A stretch of DNA of 64,000 nucleotides from Omphiscola glabra (GCA_964017045.1 OZ024807.1:22694597-22758596), one strand, 5' to 3'. Shown: positions 1-12,129, numbered from the stretch's first letter. Numbers and translations: made by a program. Notes: generated by a model from the letters alone, not told the origin.

Positions 1-1620
1 CCACGCTTTTAGTTTTTGCTTTATCCCAATATTTATGTAATTCCTTGTCTTTTATTTGTTCCTCTTTCAAGTTCATATTTTCTGCAAACCCTGGTACTGG
101 CCCTGCCTCGATGATACTTTCTGTTATCCTATAATTCCCCCTTTCTCTTTTACTATGTGCTCTCATCACTACATTTCCATATTGATATAACGTTATCTGT
201 GTTTCTTCTCCTACATTCCTTACACTTAAATCCGCAACTATGTTCTCGAACAGGGCGTCCAAAAATGTGCCCCTCAAATACTTAGTATCTATGTCCACAA
301 ATGCAGTTTCGTAGCTCTTTGTTGTCCCGTCAATAAGTCGCAATTCATAAATTACATCCGTAAACCGCTGCTTAGGAACTAAATCCTTTTCTGCACCCAA
401 CTATTGCGCATCCTGTATCCCTGAGTATGGAAACCCCCCTTTGGAGGATCCCTGCAGGTCTTCTGCCATGCCAACTGATTGCATTTGTCCTAACAAAGGT
501 GTAGGCATATTCCTAGTCCCGTAATATCGTCGTCTTCTTAGTGACTTATCCTGACTGTGTAGTCAGCTAGTCTCGTATCTCTGCATTGTGGGAGAGTGTC
601 CATAGTCTTCTCTCTGGTTGTAAATTATATCCGTCGGTTTCCCCTGTTTTCCCTTGTTCTGGTCTGTGTCAACCCCCTATGTTCCTGTCGCCGAGGGTAA
701 TTATTCTTCCAGTGTCCCTTACGTTCACACACAAAAACAGACTCAATTTACTCCCGTTAACCTTCCCTCCGCCGATCTCCTTTGTTCGGCTCCATGTTGA
801 CCTTGCCATAGTTCAGCATTCCATGCCGCAAAATGTTGGTTGTTATTCCTAGATATGTTGTCCTTTCCTGCTGCTTTAATTTTGTCTATCTGAGACTAAA
901 CCTCCTCGCTTTTGGTGCGATTATGAACTAAAACACCCTTAACCGTTTCAGAGGTCATATTTAGCACTAATTTGTTTAAGGCAGAGTAAATATTTTATAC
1001 CCTCATAAGTTTTCTCAGTGCTTGAACTTACAACCCATTTATCTAGGCTTCTGACTAGGATGGAATGCAACTCGCTCTAATTATCATTCTGCGGCATCAG
1101 CTCATTCCACTTTCCCTTATATTTCTCCATATTGTACCCTGCATGTTTTCATAATAGATGTTTTACTGTTTCATAGTCATTTAATCATTGTCTAATATCC
1201 TCCGTCAATAAACGTGTCTGTAATTTCCCCGTCAACCTAACCTGTAGCTCAATGAGCCACTCTTCTTTGGGTGCTTCATTTTGTTGTGCTATATGTTCGA
1301 AATGTACTATGTAGTCATCTAATTCCGTGGTACTGTCCTACTTAGGGAGACAATTGAGGAAATGATAATTTTTGCTTTTTATTGATTCACTTATTCGTAA
1401 CTGTCCCTCTGCCTCGTCCTTTTTGATTGCTTTATCCAACTCTATTCTCAATCTTAGTATCTCTATTTCCAACTCTTTCCTTCTTCTCGTTTCTTCCCGC
1501 TCTTCCCTTCTTCTCCCTTCTTCCCTTACCCATTGTTCTCATTCTCTCCCAAATCCCGTAATTCGTCTTTTATTTCAGATTGGGTTCTCTTAGCTTTGTT
1601 TCTAGTTTCCATTTATAAAT
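1..1620 (-). pseudogene. Ty3/Gypsy gag-protease relic
   Basis: Reading the minus strand from about 1620 down to 1 gives the order expected of a Gypsy polyprotein. First comes an Arg/Glu-rich coiled-coil-like stretch (about 1570-1375), then a gag core with an LPK start and an EEWLIELQVRLTGKLQ-like block (about 1365-1200). A decayed CCHC knuckle follows near 729-698, where CERKGHW is kept but the first Cys is Val and the last is Tyr. An aspartic protease with DTG at 419-411 is followed by a typical protease C-terminal region running to base 1. Stop codons (for example near 1350 and 1180) and a frameshift just after the DTG show it is dead. The rest of pol would lie left of the window. Family assignment rests on remembered patterns of metazoan Gypsy gag. 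Confidence 0.75.
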
Positions 1621-1849
1621 CTTTACCCGTACAAAATATAATTTCTAATAATGTACCAAAAAAAAAAAAAAGAACAATAATGATAATACTTATGTACCTA
1701 ATATTTTACTTAACGTGACTTGTCTTCACTTGTGCTTGACCTCGACTACAAAATATAAACAATGTCACAGTTTTTAAGCTACAACGAGTGCCAGTGTAGT
1801 GTCCGGTTTGAGTTGACGTTGTCCACCCAGTAGCACGTCCTGCGAAGAT
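1621..1849. other. No gene seen; 3' flank of gag relic
   Basis: AT-rich DNA with an A-run at about 1660-1672. No coding or structural signal was seen. Confidence 0.5.
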
Positions 1850-1996
1850 CAGGTCGTAGATGCAACGACGATCTGGTGACGGCACAGTGATGATCTGGTG
1901 GCGGAACAGTGATGATCTGGTGGCGACGCAGTGATGATCTGTTGGCTGCACATGTATGATCTAGCGGCAGCACAGTGATGTTCCGCTAGCGGCACA
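1850..1996. repeat. 22-bp degenerate minisatellite
   Basis: About six to seven copies of a 22-bp unit of the form ATGATCTGGTGGCGGCACAGTG. Copies differ by several substitutions but not in length. The period is not a multiple of three, so the overlapping minus-strand ORFs are artefacts of the repeat. Confidence 0.8.
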
Positions 1997-2089
1997 GTGA
2001 TTTGTTTCGTGTCACGGTTAATGCAAAAGCGGTGAACAGCAATCCGCGATGTACAGCGACACACAAATAGTGACACCTCACACCTCGGA

Positions 2090-2262
2090 CGAGTTCGGAC
2101 GAGGATGATACTTCACAGCTTCAGATGAGTTCGGACGCGTGACACAAAGCCTTTCCTGACGACGGCACACAGCTTATTCGTGTGACGACACATAGCGTGT
2201 TCGGAGTGGTCAGGATACTTCACATCTTCAGTTTAGACTAAGCAGAATATTTCACTGCTTCA
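2090..2262. repeat. Degenerate edge of the 36-bp array
   Basis: Scattered matches to the neighbouring array (CTTCAGATGAGTTCGGAC, AGGATACTTCACA) are interrupted by unrelated bases. This looks like an older, eroded flank of the 36-bp minisatellite. Confidence 0.5.
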
Positions 2263-2925
2263 GATGAATTGGAAGAGCCAGGATACTTTAAAGCTACAGA
2301 TGAATCGGACGAGCCAGGATACTTCAAAGCTTCAGTTGAATCGGACGAGCCAGGATACTTCAAAGCTTCAGTTGAATCGGACGAGCCAGGATACTTCAAA
2401 GCTTCAGTTGAATCGGACGAGCCAGGATACTTCAGAGCTTCAGTTGAATCGGACGAGCCAGGATACTTCAAAGCTACAGTTGAATCGGACGAGCCAGGAT
2501 ACTTCAAAGCTTTAGTTGAATCGGACGAGCCAGGATATTTCAAAGCTTCATTTGAATCGGACGAGCCAGGATACTTCAAAGCTTCAGTTGAATCGGACAA
2601 GCCAGGATACTTCAAAGCTTCAGTTGAATCGGACGAGCCAGGATACTTCAAAGCTTCAGTTGAATCGGACGAGCCAGGATACTTCAAAGCTTCAGTTGAA
2701 TCGGACGAGCCAGGATACTTCAAAGCTTCAGTTGAATCGGACGAGCCAGTATACTTCAAAGCTTCAGATGAATCGGATGAGCCAGGATACTTCAAAGATT
2801 CAGATGAATCGGACGAGCCAGGATACTTCAAAGCTTCATTTGAATCGGACGAGCCAGTATACTTCAAAGATTCAGTTGAATCGGACGAGCCAGGATACTT
2901 CAAAGCTTCAGTTGAATCGGACTAA
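2263..2925. repeat. 36-bp minisatellite, about 18 copies
   Basis: The unit starts GAATCGGACGAGCCAGGATA and continues for 36 bases. About 18 head-to-tail copies carry no indels and only a few substitutions, mostly at the GTT/TTT/GAT position. Because 36 is divisible by three, two plus frames and one minus frame stay open; frame 1 reads a 12-residue ESDEPGYFKASV repeat. That frame starts at TTG rather than ATG, and no exon or promoter context is visible. I call it a minisatellite rather than a gene. Confidence 0.85.
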
Positions 2926-2949
2926 CACCCAGATGACTAACTGTTGAAT

Positions 2950-3340
2950 TTTACTGTATTTGTTTACTGGTTGTAAGCTCGTAATATTCTTGTAATGCCT
3001 ATACATGTGTATCTTAACAGTCTATGCCCTACCTCATTTCATGGTAGTTGTAAACTATGACAACGACATTACCAACACCAACCTGATTAGTTGTATAATA
3101 ATATGTATTCTCTATATTCGTTGGTTTGTATTAAAATGAAGACACTCTAATCAATACACTCTTGCTTAACGGCCATCAATGTACACCAGTCTAACAAGTA
3201 AAACCAGCACTTCACTTTCCCCTACCCAAATACGTCACACCATTGTCATACGATATATAACACTAAGCATACACTTATTAACTAAACATGTTTTACGTAC
3301 CAACATAACTAAAGTGATTTCATACCCTTGACACCAGTGT
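2950..3340. repeat. Diverged repeat shared with 22140-22490
   Basis: The part from about 3180 to 3340 aligns with about 22350-22490. Shared blocks include ACCCAAATACGTC/CACAAATACGTC, ACTAAACAT.TTT, and CATACCCTTGACA/ATACCCTTGACA. Otherwise this is gene-free AT-rich DNA. Both copies lie downstream of a minus-strand Ig-like gene. Confidence 0.5.
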
Positions 3341-4584
3341 TACTTTGTCAGTTCATATTGTTTAATAACGTGAGTAATCATAAAACAGACAATGAAAAAA
3401 AGAAAATATATTAAATTTCTTTGTATTATTGCAGTATTCAAAGGGAACTGTGGTAATATGGATACGTCGAAGGTAATACCCGAATGCGATTGGGTCGAAT
3501 ACATCTGATGGCATTGTAGTTATTATGAATATTACATATTGTTTAATGAAATATTGGTTTCACGGGTAAAATGCAAGACTCTAACTAAGTAAATTAAAAC
3601 AAAAATGATATATTTATTTTATTCCACACGTTAATTGACAGTATTCGAATTTGCATGTTTCATTGTATAAATCGTCATTTCTATGACATCATCGGATTAT
3701 TGGTATCAGGTCAAATTAGAATCTAGTAAGTTTGAGTAACCAGTAAAAGAAATGCAATGAACAGTTGGCGGAGACATGGCATTAATTTGCACTGTTAATT
3801 AATTGTTTGTTCTATTATTATTTTTTGTGTAATTTGTGTATGCCCAAGCAGTTGATTTCTTCATTTAATCTTATTTAATATTTTTTCTTTTAAATTTATG
3901 TATACCGTGGCGAATTTTACATTTCATTCACCAAAACAGTCTCTTTTTAAAATTTATTTTCAAAAACATTTTTTTTTTTTTTTTGCTTTGGAAAATGGAT
4001 GGCCTTCACCGATATAGGCATGACTAGTTTCACAAAGGTCACCATCATGCTATCTTGTTAGAAAGGTTCTTCTTTTATTATACTGTCATACTTTAAGCTT
4101 CCACACACCGTGTCCTTTTGTTTCCTTCTTCATATGAGCAGACCTAAATTTAATTTAGCACAATTTTTATTTAGCCTTTTCTGATTCTAGGATTATAGCT
4201 ATAAAGATCACCTGTTAAAAATGTCAGGGTACCAGGTCCAGTAGTTTCCGAGTCCATATCCAGCAAACACTCAACTACACAAACCCAACATTGATAGTAT
4301 ATTATATTATATACATACATAAGTATGTGTGTGTATATATATATATATACATATATTTATTTAGTTATTCTCTACATATACATTTGTTTGGTTTTATTTT
4401 AATATGTTCAGAATCTTATTTTAATCTGTTTTCTTTTTTTTTTATTGAATTAAAAAAAAAACATATATATTAATATGTCTATACTTTTAAGTTAAATTTT
4501 GACAACAATTAAAATCAGATGTGTCCGGATGCAGAAGAATAACTCGTATGAAACTAATAGAAGCACATATTAAAAGATGCTCAC

Positions 4585-4935
4585 CATGCACATCAAACGT
4601 GTTGCACACAGCAACCTGCCTATCGTTGAATTCACAAGTTAGGTCAATCAAACGCATAAGACGACCCATTTTATGAAACGAGACATCAACGTACACAGTG
4701 CTCCGCTTAATGAACTGACCGTCCTCATATAAATCCACTGAAGCGGAGGTAAAAAATATATAATCAGTCTGGTTGATGGGATGACACATGTCGACATCAC
4801 ATATGTACAATATTGTATTTGTACCGAACTCTGGGCTATGCACGCTCCAGGTTAAGTTAGTGGCGGCCGCTCCGCTGACTTCGCAGGAAAAGTTGACACT
4901 GACACCCTCTTGTACGGAACACGTTATTTCAGAGG
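4585..4935 (-). CDS. Ig-like domain exon, segmental copy 1
   Basis: A single 351-base exon (phase 1 to phase 1) encodes one whole Ig-like domain. The acceptor is CAGCAG before 4935 and the donor is GTGAGC after 4585. Near the N-terminus are EITCSVQEG, then NFSC (B-strand Cys) and NLTW (C-strand Trp), with LTCEF (F-strand Cys) near the end. Two more cysteines, in YICDVDMC, may form an extra loop bridge. N-glycosylation-type sites (NFS, NLT, NQT) fit an extracellular domain. Other exons of this gene are not firmly identified. A signal-peptide-like ORF lies about 0.9 kb upstream, and a TATAATAAAAG motif with conserved flanks lies near 4075, downstream. The paralogous exon is 49647-50003. Ligand and function are unknown. 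Confidence 0.75.
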
Positions 4936-5768
4936 CTGCTGTGCGTTAAAACAGTTAATAATGTTTAAAATTATAAATGATTAAACTTATTTGTTCATAA
5001 GTTGTTTTTGTTTCCCCTATGCTTAACACTACGTGGGTAATATTCTAGGAGGACTAAAATAATGCTAGTAGTCAAAACATAAGATTATCGTTTCATTATA
5101 AGAATCTAAAATGTGCGCTCTGGCATATAATAAAAAAAATGCCTGTTATTTAATCATTCATAGATGCATAATATTTTTGAAAACTAATGCTCCAGTTTTA
5201 TATACACGTATATATTTGTACGATGGTACAACGATATCGTGATAAGAACAAAACAGGATAGCGCGAAATACTAGCTAAGCTTAAACACATGATGAAGCTG
5301 AAGAAAACTGAAGAACGTAACACGTTCAGCTCTTTTAGTGTAAATTCATTCTTCTTAGCTTTATGTCGGTAAATATGGAAAACAAAATTAATGAAGTTTG
5401 ACATTATTCTTTTCTTTTTTTTTAAAGATTCATGTTCATCATTTAAAATACTCGAAAATATATCCTTTTGGGGATTAATAATAGAGTTTATATCCACCAA
5501 TGAATTAAACCTTCATTCATCCAGCCATTCAGGATGCAGACACCAATATATCCATGCATAAAATGATATATGTATCCGATCATGAATCCTTCCAATACAT
5601 ATATCCGTCAATCAGTCAATTAAGCCATACATTAATCATATGTCAATTAGTCAACCTATCCGTCTATCCGTATTTCTTTCTGTGGACTATTCATGCAACA
5701 GTTGTATCTTTTTTATTCACTCACTCGGCTACACAACATACCCACATTAAAGCTTCATATAAAAGTTA

Positions 5769-5849
5769 CTTGCCAAAATGTGTCTTGACGCACATCAAAA
5801 CAGTTATCAAAACTATTTTGGAACTTGTCATCATTAGGCCAGTCCCCAT
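5769..5849 (-). CDS. Possible signal-peptide first exon, copy 1
   Basis: The minus strand reads MGTGLMMTSSK followed by a hydrophobic core (IVLITVLMCV), a typical signal-peptide pattern. The same reading is kept in copy 2 (50837-50917) with two replacements in the first 11 residues. It sits upstream of the Ig exon on the same strand. No donor with the phase needed by the Ig exon is shared by the two copies (copy 1 has GTAACT where copy 2 has GCATCT). The assignment is therefore tentative. Confidence 0.35.
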
Positions 5850-6639
5850 GTATAAGAAATTTGGACTAAAAAAATTGTTAACTGTTTATAATAATTGCAA
5901 CTATAGATAAAACATAATGTATAATTCGTTTATTTTTATTAACTTAAATAGAACTAACAATGACCGTGTATATTCATTAAGCTATTAATATGATATTCAC
6001 TAAATAATAAAGAAACATAGAATCTAATTTATTTCAATGTCATTATTTTTTTTAAAATACTCCCTTTCTTATAAAATAAGTTCCGAAATTCTAGTTCAAG
6101 CAGGCGGCATTGCACTGTTATATTATCCGTAGATGTTTCATTTTAAGACTTTACAAATAAAAATTAAAATAAAATTGACTTTATAATATAGATTTGTGTT
6201 GTTTGTTGTAATGTTAGCTAACTATCAAAACACGCTTGATAAAATTTTAAACTTCACCACTTTTGTTGTGTTCACAAACTGTTAAGGTAAAATACTTTCT
6301 ATCCTCTATAATGTCCTTTGGAAGAAACAAAATATATTTTAAAAGGCGGATTCTTCCTCATACTCGTATTTTCAAAACTGACATAAAATCATTTAAGTAA
6401 TTTACAACACGCTGTTAATTAAAAGGGGTTAAATGACAAAACAATGTATTTACATTATGTTAAATGGTTTGTAAGGAGAACGAAATAATGGAACTTTTTG
6501 AAATTGACAGAAAAAAACGAAGAATACATCTAAAAGCTAAGTTCTTGAAATGTATTGTTTGTCCAAGATAGTGTCGATGACTATTTCCACTGCGAGTTCA
6601 TAGGCACTGGTGGTCCTGAGAAATACTTTTGTAAAAGCC

Positions 6640-6780
6640 ACTCTCTGTGGCAGTCTTTCAGACAACGTGGATATACCAGATGGCATGGTGACCCTGGCAA
6701 GTGATATAACCAGGTTGTCTGACAGACTGCCCACACTCAACCTGGGTGTGGTCAGGTTGTCAGACAACCTGGAGTCGTGT
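6640..6780. repeat. Palindrome-rich insert, copy 1 only
   Basis: Contains the perfect palindrome CAGGTTGTCAGACAACCTG and a partner CCAGGTTGTCTGACAGACTG about 50 bases upstream. Copy 2 has only a short unrelated stretch here (about 51720-51780). The ORFs on both strands repeat SDN because of the palindrome. It may be a small mobile or hairpin-forming element. Confidence 0.4.
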
Positions 6781-6799
6781 CTCTACAAGTAGTATGAAA

Positions 6800-7860
6800 T
6801 ATATTTTAAAATTGTGTAAACAAAAAACTTAAAATTAGCTAAAAAACAACCCCAAAAAAACCGAACAAATAGAACAAAATCAAAAACAAAATAATCGTTA
6901 TACTTATCATCATGTGGTTCAACAATGTCCAAAATACATCAGTGTGGGAAAAGAAATCACAACTGAAAATGGGACAAAACGTAAGGGTAAAGAGGGGATA
7001 TGGGTAGTTCAGTGCGTGAGAAAACTGATGATGAATTTCATATTACGAGCCCTGGTCTGAAACCATCAATGGCAACTATAAAGGTGAACACACACACGCA
7101 CTTGGTTAAACAATGTCGTCACGTATGTAATATAATTTGAGGGTGTGGGAAAGATATTGAGACAAGAGCCAGAGACCAGAAGGCTTGAAATTAAATTATG
7201 AATGGTAAAGAGGAGATGAAGAGCAGGTTATGAAATAAATTGAGGGAAGACTGGAAATAAAACATGGTATAATTGTATACATATAATTGTAAGACTATTT
7301 TTGCCTTATATAATAAGAATACGATCAAACAAGATTTAATGACTCTTACGATGTTAGGAATACCACAGAGAAACTCCATTCATCTAGTTTCTAGAATGAT
7401 TTATTCCCTAAATATCCGTCTGTCTTGTAAAGTCAATTCACTTATACATTATATACATTGCTTAGTTGCTTTTTGCTCTTATTTTCTTCTTCCTTTTTTA
7501 AATAAAAAAAAAAATATTTAAACATTTTTTTGTGTAATTCAATATTTTCTTTAAAAGGGCCAACACATTGTAAAACAATAATTGTATCGCATGTAACAAA
7601 TCCTGTCATTAAGATATTGTTTTCATCTTAAACTACGCCCACCCACTCAGCGTGGTAGTTTAATAAATGCTGATTACGGGCTAGATCAAAATAAACTTAT
7701 CATTATCCCTTCCACAAACATATCAACCGTACGATAAATTTGTCGACATAAATAAATAAAAAAAAAACTCCCATTACTGTAAGCACCTTGGTACTCTAAG
7801 GTGCACTTTATGCACATCTTTCAACTATGCGATAAATCTAATGTACAGCACATTCACCCA
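6800..7860. other. Gene-free part of segmental copy 1
   Basis: AT-rich DNA, partly alignable with 51780-52450 of copy 2. A block at about 7260-7540 is found only here. No exon, RNA gene or element was recognised. Confidence 0.5.
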
Positions 7861-8189
7861 ACCCAAGCGCATCAAATACATTCCTTTAATGGATGTTTGA
7901 AAGCGCAAAGTTCTAAATAAAGTTTTATTAAAAAGAAATAAAAAATAACAACCTGAACCTCCCTGGTAGCCTTTACAAAAAATAATATTTATTTCCTTTT
8001 TACCCTCTACTTTTAATGCATTTAAATAATATAAGATATTAAATTTCTTTCGATTAAGTATTTTGACAAAATCCAGAAACACCTTTGAGTTAAAAGGAAT
8101 AACGATGTTAAATTTGGTTTCGATCGATTGGTTTCACTTGATGGATCAAACTTTTATAAACGTTGGAAATACAGTAAAACTAAGATTAT

Positions 8190-8190
8190 T

Positions 8191-8222
<32 letters not shown>
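8190..8222. repeat. (TA)n microsatellite
   Basis: About 16 uninterrupted TA units inside the intron of the inverted relic. Confidence 0.9.
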
Positions 8223-8226
<4 letters not shown>

Positions 8227-8291
8227 TATGGAGTTTAGATATATTAAGGTATATGTCTATGTACATAAAAATGTTTACTATCCCGTTGCAG

Positions 8292-8501
8292 AAGAAGTAT
8301 GTTCAAGTGGGTGTAACAAGACGTATGCTGCATTACAAAGCTTATATGAATGGAACTTTGCAAATGATATATGAATACAATCTCTATGCGAAAACCCTAG
8401 ATTAGGGATGGGATGTCATCAATTTATTATCACCATGGTAACTCAAGACGCTCATCGAAAATTTACATAATGTTCCGACGATGTGTTTCCATTGATTCTG
8501 T
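8292..8501 (+). pseudogene. Decayed Ig-domain exon, inverted orientation
   Basis: Homologue of the gene exon at 30367-30580 on the opposite strand. The acceptor (CCCGTTGCAG before 8292) and donor (GTGAGT after 8501) are both intact. The first 37 codons match that exon at about 20 of 37 residues by my count, with YVQV, GT.Q.IYE.NLY.KT and D shared. A one-base deletion then puts a TAG in frame after LD. Past it the nucleotide match (TCATCAATTT, ATCACCAT) continues in another frame to the donor. It is a dead second-half Ig exon that kept its splice sites. Confidence 0.75.
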
Positions 8502-9253
8502 GTGAGTTATGTCCTGTAGCCGATTTCAATGTACAGTAGAGAGTTATGTTTTCCAATCGTTCCTTATACGAATTAGCGGTTGTCCGAAATGCCCGAGACT
8601 TCGTTCAGTTTGTTTTTGTATATAAAGCAGGAGTACAAGAAGCGAAAAATATTCCCAACCATGTGGCAACATAAACTTAAAATCTAGATAACGCTTGTAC
8701 AAGCAGTGACCAGACCGGTATAATGTGATCTGCAAACTTGTAAATTAGCAGATATGTCAGAAAATACGCTTTCAAAGACAAAGCTTTCACATATTTTATT
8801 CGAAGCGCTCGTTGTCTTTTTGCGAAACCTCCACATTTTATTTCCGGTTAGAAGATAAAGACATTTTGACATCACATGATGACAACGATATGGTTTTTTA
8901 AAATTATTTTGTTTTACTTTTTTTATATTTTTTTTATTACAGATTTTTTTGGAAAATCATTTCAACACAAATTCCAGGAATCACCAGATGGTTAGGTGTC
9001 ACCGTGTTAAATTTGATTACTATTCACCGTTTGATTTTCTTGTTATAAAGTAGCACGTTAATTTGCATGACATGCTTTAATTAACGTATTAAATAGCATA
9101 TACTTTTTGAACGATTCTTCATTACGTTGTACAAAATATGTATAGTACAAGATTCTAACAATATGTAATACCATTTCAAAAATAAACTATTTATGCACTT
9201 TGATTTTCGCTCAAAAACCTACAGGGGTAAATTATACACCCCCCACAACCAAA

Positions 9254-9259
9254 GAATTA

Positions 9260-9302
<43 letters not shown>
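9254..9302. repeat. (TA)n microsatellite
   Basis: Alternating TA run with one TATG interruption near the start, in a block (8820-10060) lacking from segmental copy 2. Confidence 0.9.
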
Positions 9303-9304
<2 letters not shown>

Positions 9305-10069
9305 ATAAAAACTATAATAAAAAAAGAAAAACACAACTTATATTGGTACATAGCCGAAACGTTCAAGTGAGTATGTTTTATTTCAATTAATCACAGACTG
9401 GCTATACTAGTAATATGGCAAAACGACTTGTTTGTCTGAATGCCTTTATTACATTAATATTTTTTTTTAAATAAACATCAACATTCCAGTTTTAGACGCG
9501 TTATTTTAATATGTTTGACATGGAATAAATGTTATTATGTTATAAATGTTAGAAATTAACTACAGCATTCTAAGGATACTAACTATTTATTGTATTTAGT
9601 TGTTAACAGGGTCAAAAGAGACTATATTTAGTAAGCCACACCTTAATTGTAGCGCAGTGCTGCCGAATTGCGTCAAATGGAGTGCACTGCACCGGGAAAT
9701 ATGACGTAAGAACCTCGTCTACATAACATTATTGTTATATAGTGTGTCCCACAGCCTAGAACTTGTCTCAGCGCGCTTCAGACAAAAATGAGCACCAAAA
9801 TAGAGAAACATGTCATTATAATCATTTAAGTAAATTGATTCATTTAAAAACAATGTTGTAAAAAGATTAACCTTGCCCACCCAAGTGCTATTAGCCATGT
9901 CTAGAAATGGACGGCACCCAACATCATCGATCGTTGTCATCAGTCTGAGGGTGATGAGAATGAATACAAACAGTGCATTTTAACGAGATGTGTCTTGAGT
10001 TAAGTTTTGGATGCTTGGACGATCTGTATATTGTGTATGTGTAATGGGAGAGAATTCCATTCTACGGGC

Positions 10070-11927
10070 GCAGAGAAAGAGAAAGATCGTACACCGTATA
10101 TATTTCAGTACGTGTTATGGAAACATAAATAAATACTTACTAGTGTATAATCGTTGCTTATAAATAGCAATTATTTATTCAGACTTGTTTTAATTTTAAA
10201 AGCTGTAGCATTTTATTAATTTTCTCTTAATAAAAGATTTCTATTCAAAATCTCAATGTGCATACGAGTGGCTGATTCATTAAAATAATAGTTCATCTTA
10301 TAATATCATTTTAAATTTTATATAATGAGAATTGAAAATGGTGCCAAATTTTTTTTTGTTTTTTTGTGTTTACTGTTAACATTTCCTGGCCTATTACATA
10401 TCTGCAGTCATCATATTTTCCGAAATGCTTTTTTCTGTGCCCATAATGATATAAAAAAACGAAGTGAGATGTAATAAAAATAAGTTTGTTTTTTTCCAAC
10501 GATCTGAAAGGAAATATTACTTTTCTGGTTTTTTTTCCCGTATCGTTTTGTATGTTACCTCTTTGCCTTGTGCACCATGAATCTAAAAATAATGTATGCG
10601 AATTATTTTGATAAACGTGTACAGCTTATTTGAATTGTTGAGTCTGTGATGTCCTGAAAACAGATAAACAGGCTAGATGAATTTAAATAGCATTTCAACA
10701 TTTAGTTTTACAGTTTGAGAGCTTCACAGCAATCTCGTTGCTCCGAAAGAGAGGTAGAATACGAAATGCATTAATTTAGTCCATACTCGTGCAGCTTTTT
10801 AGAACTAGGCAATAATTGTTCATACATTTTTTATTTCCAAACTATATAAAAACAAGATACTTTTAGTTTAAACCCGAAGAAAGAGCATGACTTTTATACA
10901 GAACATTGAAGAGAAAACATTGAAAGATTAGGAATATTATTATGGTTTCGTTAATATTGATTTATTTTTTACGTTGGGACAAGTTATGTAGTAAATTCTT
11001 TGAAAAATAGCATCACTTTTTCTTTTTTTTCAGCTAATCTTTTTGACACATCTCGTGCACATTTATTGTATTTAATGTGTTGTCATTGTCGGTTCAATTA
11101 GTATAACCTAAAAAAATAAATATCTTAAAAGTACTTAAATCTGATGAACAATCTCTTGATATTCAATTCAAGGGCGTAGAATATTGCCGTACTTTGTTTT
11201 GTTCCTTTGTTTGTTTATTTTTCTTTTGTTTCTTGTTCTTTAGCATGTAAAACCCCGATACAGTTAAATACATACAATGTGAATGTTATATATTTAGCAA
11301 ATGCACGGTGAATTAACGCAAAATTCCTACAATTATTGTCCTAGTAGCATTGATTATATATTTAAGTACGCCAAAGTGAGATTATGTTAACATGTAGCGC
11401 TAATATAAATAATCTAGATGATAACAATTCATAATGATGCACAGAGCAGAAGAAAATAATTTATGTTGTATATTTATGGAAATAAAATCAAGTCAAATCC
11501 AGAATAATAAATGTCCTTATTTTTATGTGTAAATATATGTAATATACACAATGTATTTATTTTTATTTTCGCATCAAAAAAAATGTTAACATAATAATTA
11601 AATATGTATTAATTAAATATTAATCAGATTTTGAGGGTTAATATATGCTCATATAATTTAACAGCAAAAACAATTTACCCAAATGTTGTGATTCTTAGAA
11701 GTGGCTAATAAAAGGAGATTTACACAATTCTATTATTGGCGTATAATAATTATTAATATAATACAATTTTAAAAATATGGCAAACAGCAAAATGAACTTT
11801 TTAATGATATCTTAAAAATGAATCATGTCGTTTTAAATAGATGCATACCAAAGATCGACTAAAATGTAAATATATAGTATTATTTTAAACAAAAGTGCTC
11901 CAACTGATTTTTTTAAATGTTTATATA
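10070..11927. other. Gene-free part of segmental copy 1
   Basis: AT-rich DNA aligned along most of its length with about 52770-55540. Reading frames in the two copies are not conserved and no exon was recognised. Conservation here is shared descent, not a sign of function. Confidence 0.55.
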
Positions 11928-12129
11928 TATGTTTGCAGGGCCGACCTTAACAATTGCGGGGCCCTATGCGAAACGAACTGCGTGGGACCCATTCTGGGTA
12001 GAGGATAAGGATAATAAGTGAAAATTAGGATTTTGTATTAGAAAATAAATTCGGGGTGGGCCTATGAAAGTACGGGGCCCATTGCGGCCGCATAGGTTGC
12101 AATAGCCTAAGGCCGGTCCTGTATGTTTG
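11928..12129. mobile_element. hAT-type MITE with 8-bp TSD
   Basis: A 186-bp element occupies 11936-12121. It starts CAGGGCCGACCTTA and ends TAAGGCCGGTCCTG, so the ends are imperfect inverted repeats. It is flanked by the 8-bp direct repeat TATGTTTG at 11928-11935 and 12122-12129, the length typical of hAT insertions. Segmental copy 2 has the empty site, one TATGTTTG at about 56005. The MITE lies inside an older hAT relic. Confidence 0.9.

Larger units (their letters stand above)
7860..8800 (+). repeat. Inverted copy of Ig-gene interior
   Basis: This stretch matches the reverse complement of about 29940-31020. Ordered anchors are GAACTTTGC.(C/T)TTTCAAAC at the 5' side, AAATTTGGTTTCGATC, the pseudo-exon at 8292-8501, a GAGTTA-to-TTTTCC intron start, and AAATGCCCGA.AC. 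The part after the pseudo-exon (about 8530-8800) is also present in segmental copy 2 (52480-52745). The inverted piece therefore predates the segmental duplication. Confidence 0.75.

Noticed and set aside
2238..2947. Repeat-protein gene on either strand of the 36-bp array
   Set aside because: Open frames follow from a period divisible by three. The longest plus frame has no ATG, and no exon or promoter context was seen.
5198..5500. Minus-strand ORF related to 50344-50562
   Set aside because: Shared words come from the segmental duplication, and frames break at different places in the two copies.
9719..9940. Minus-strand ORF preceded by a hydrophobic stretch and a good acceptor (CACCCTCAG)
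   Set aside because: The only open phase at that acceptor (2) does not match the phase rule of the Ig exons. There is no clear Ig motif and no copy in segmental copy 2.
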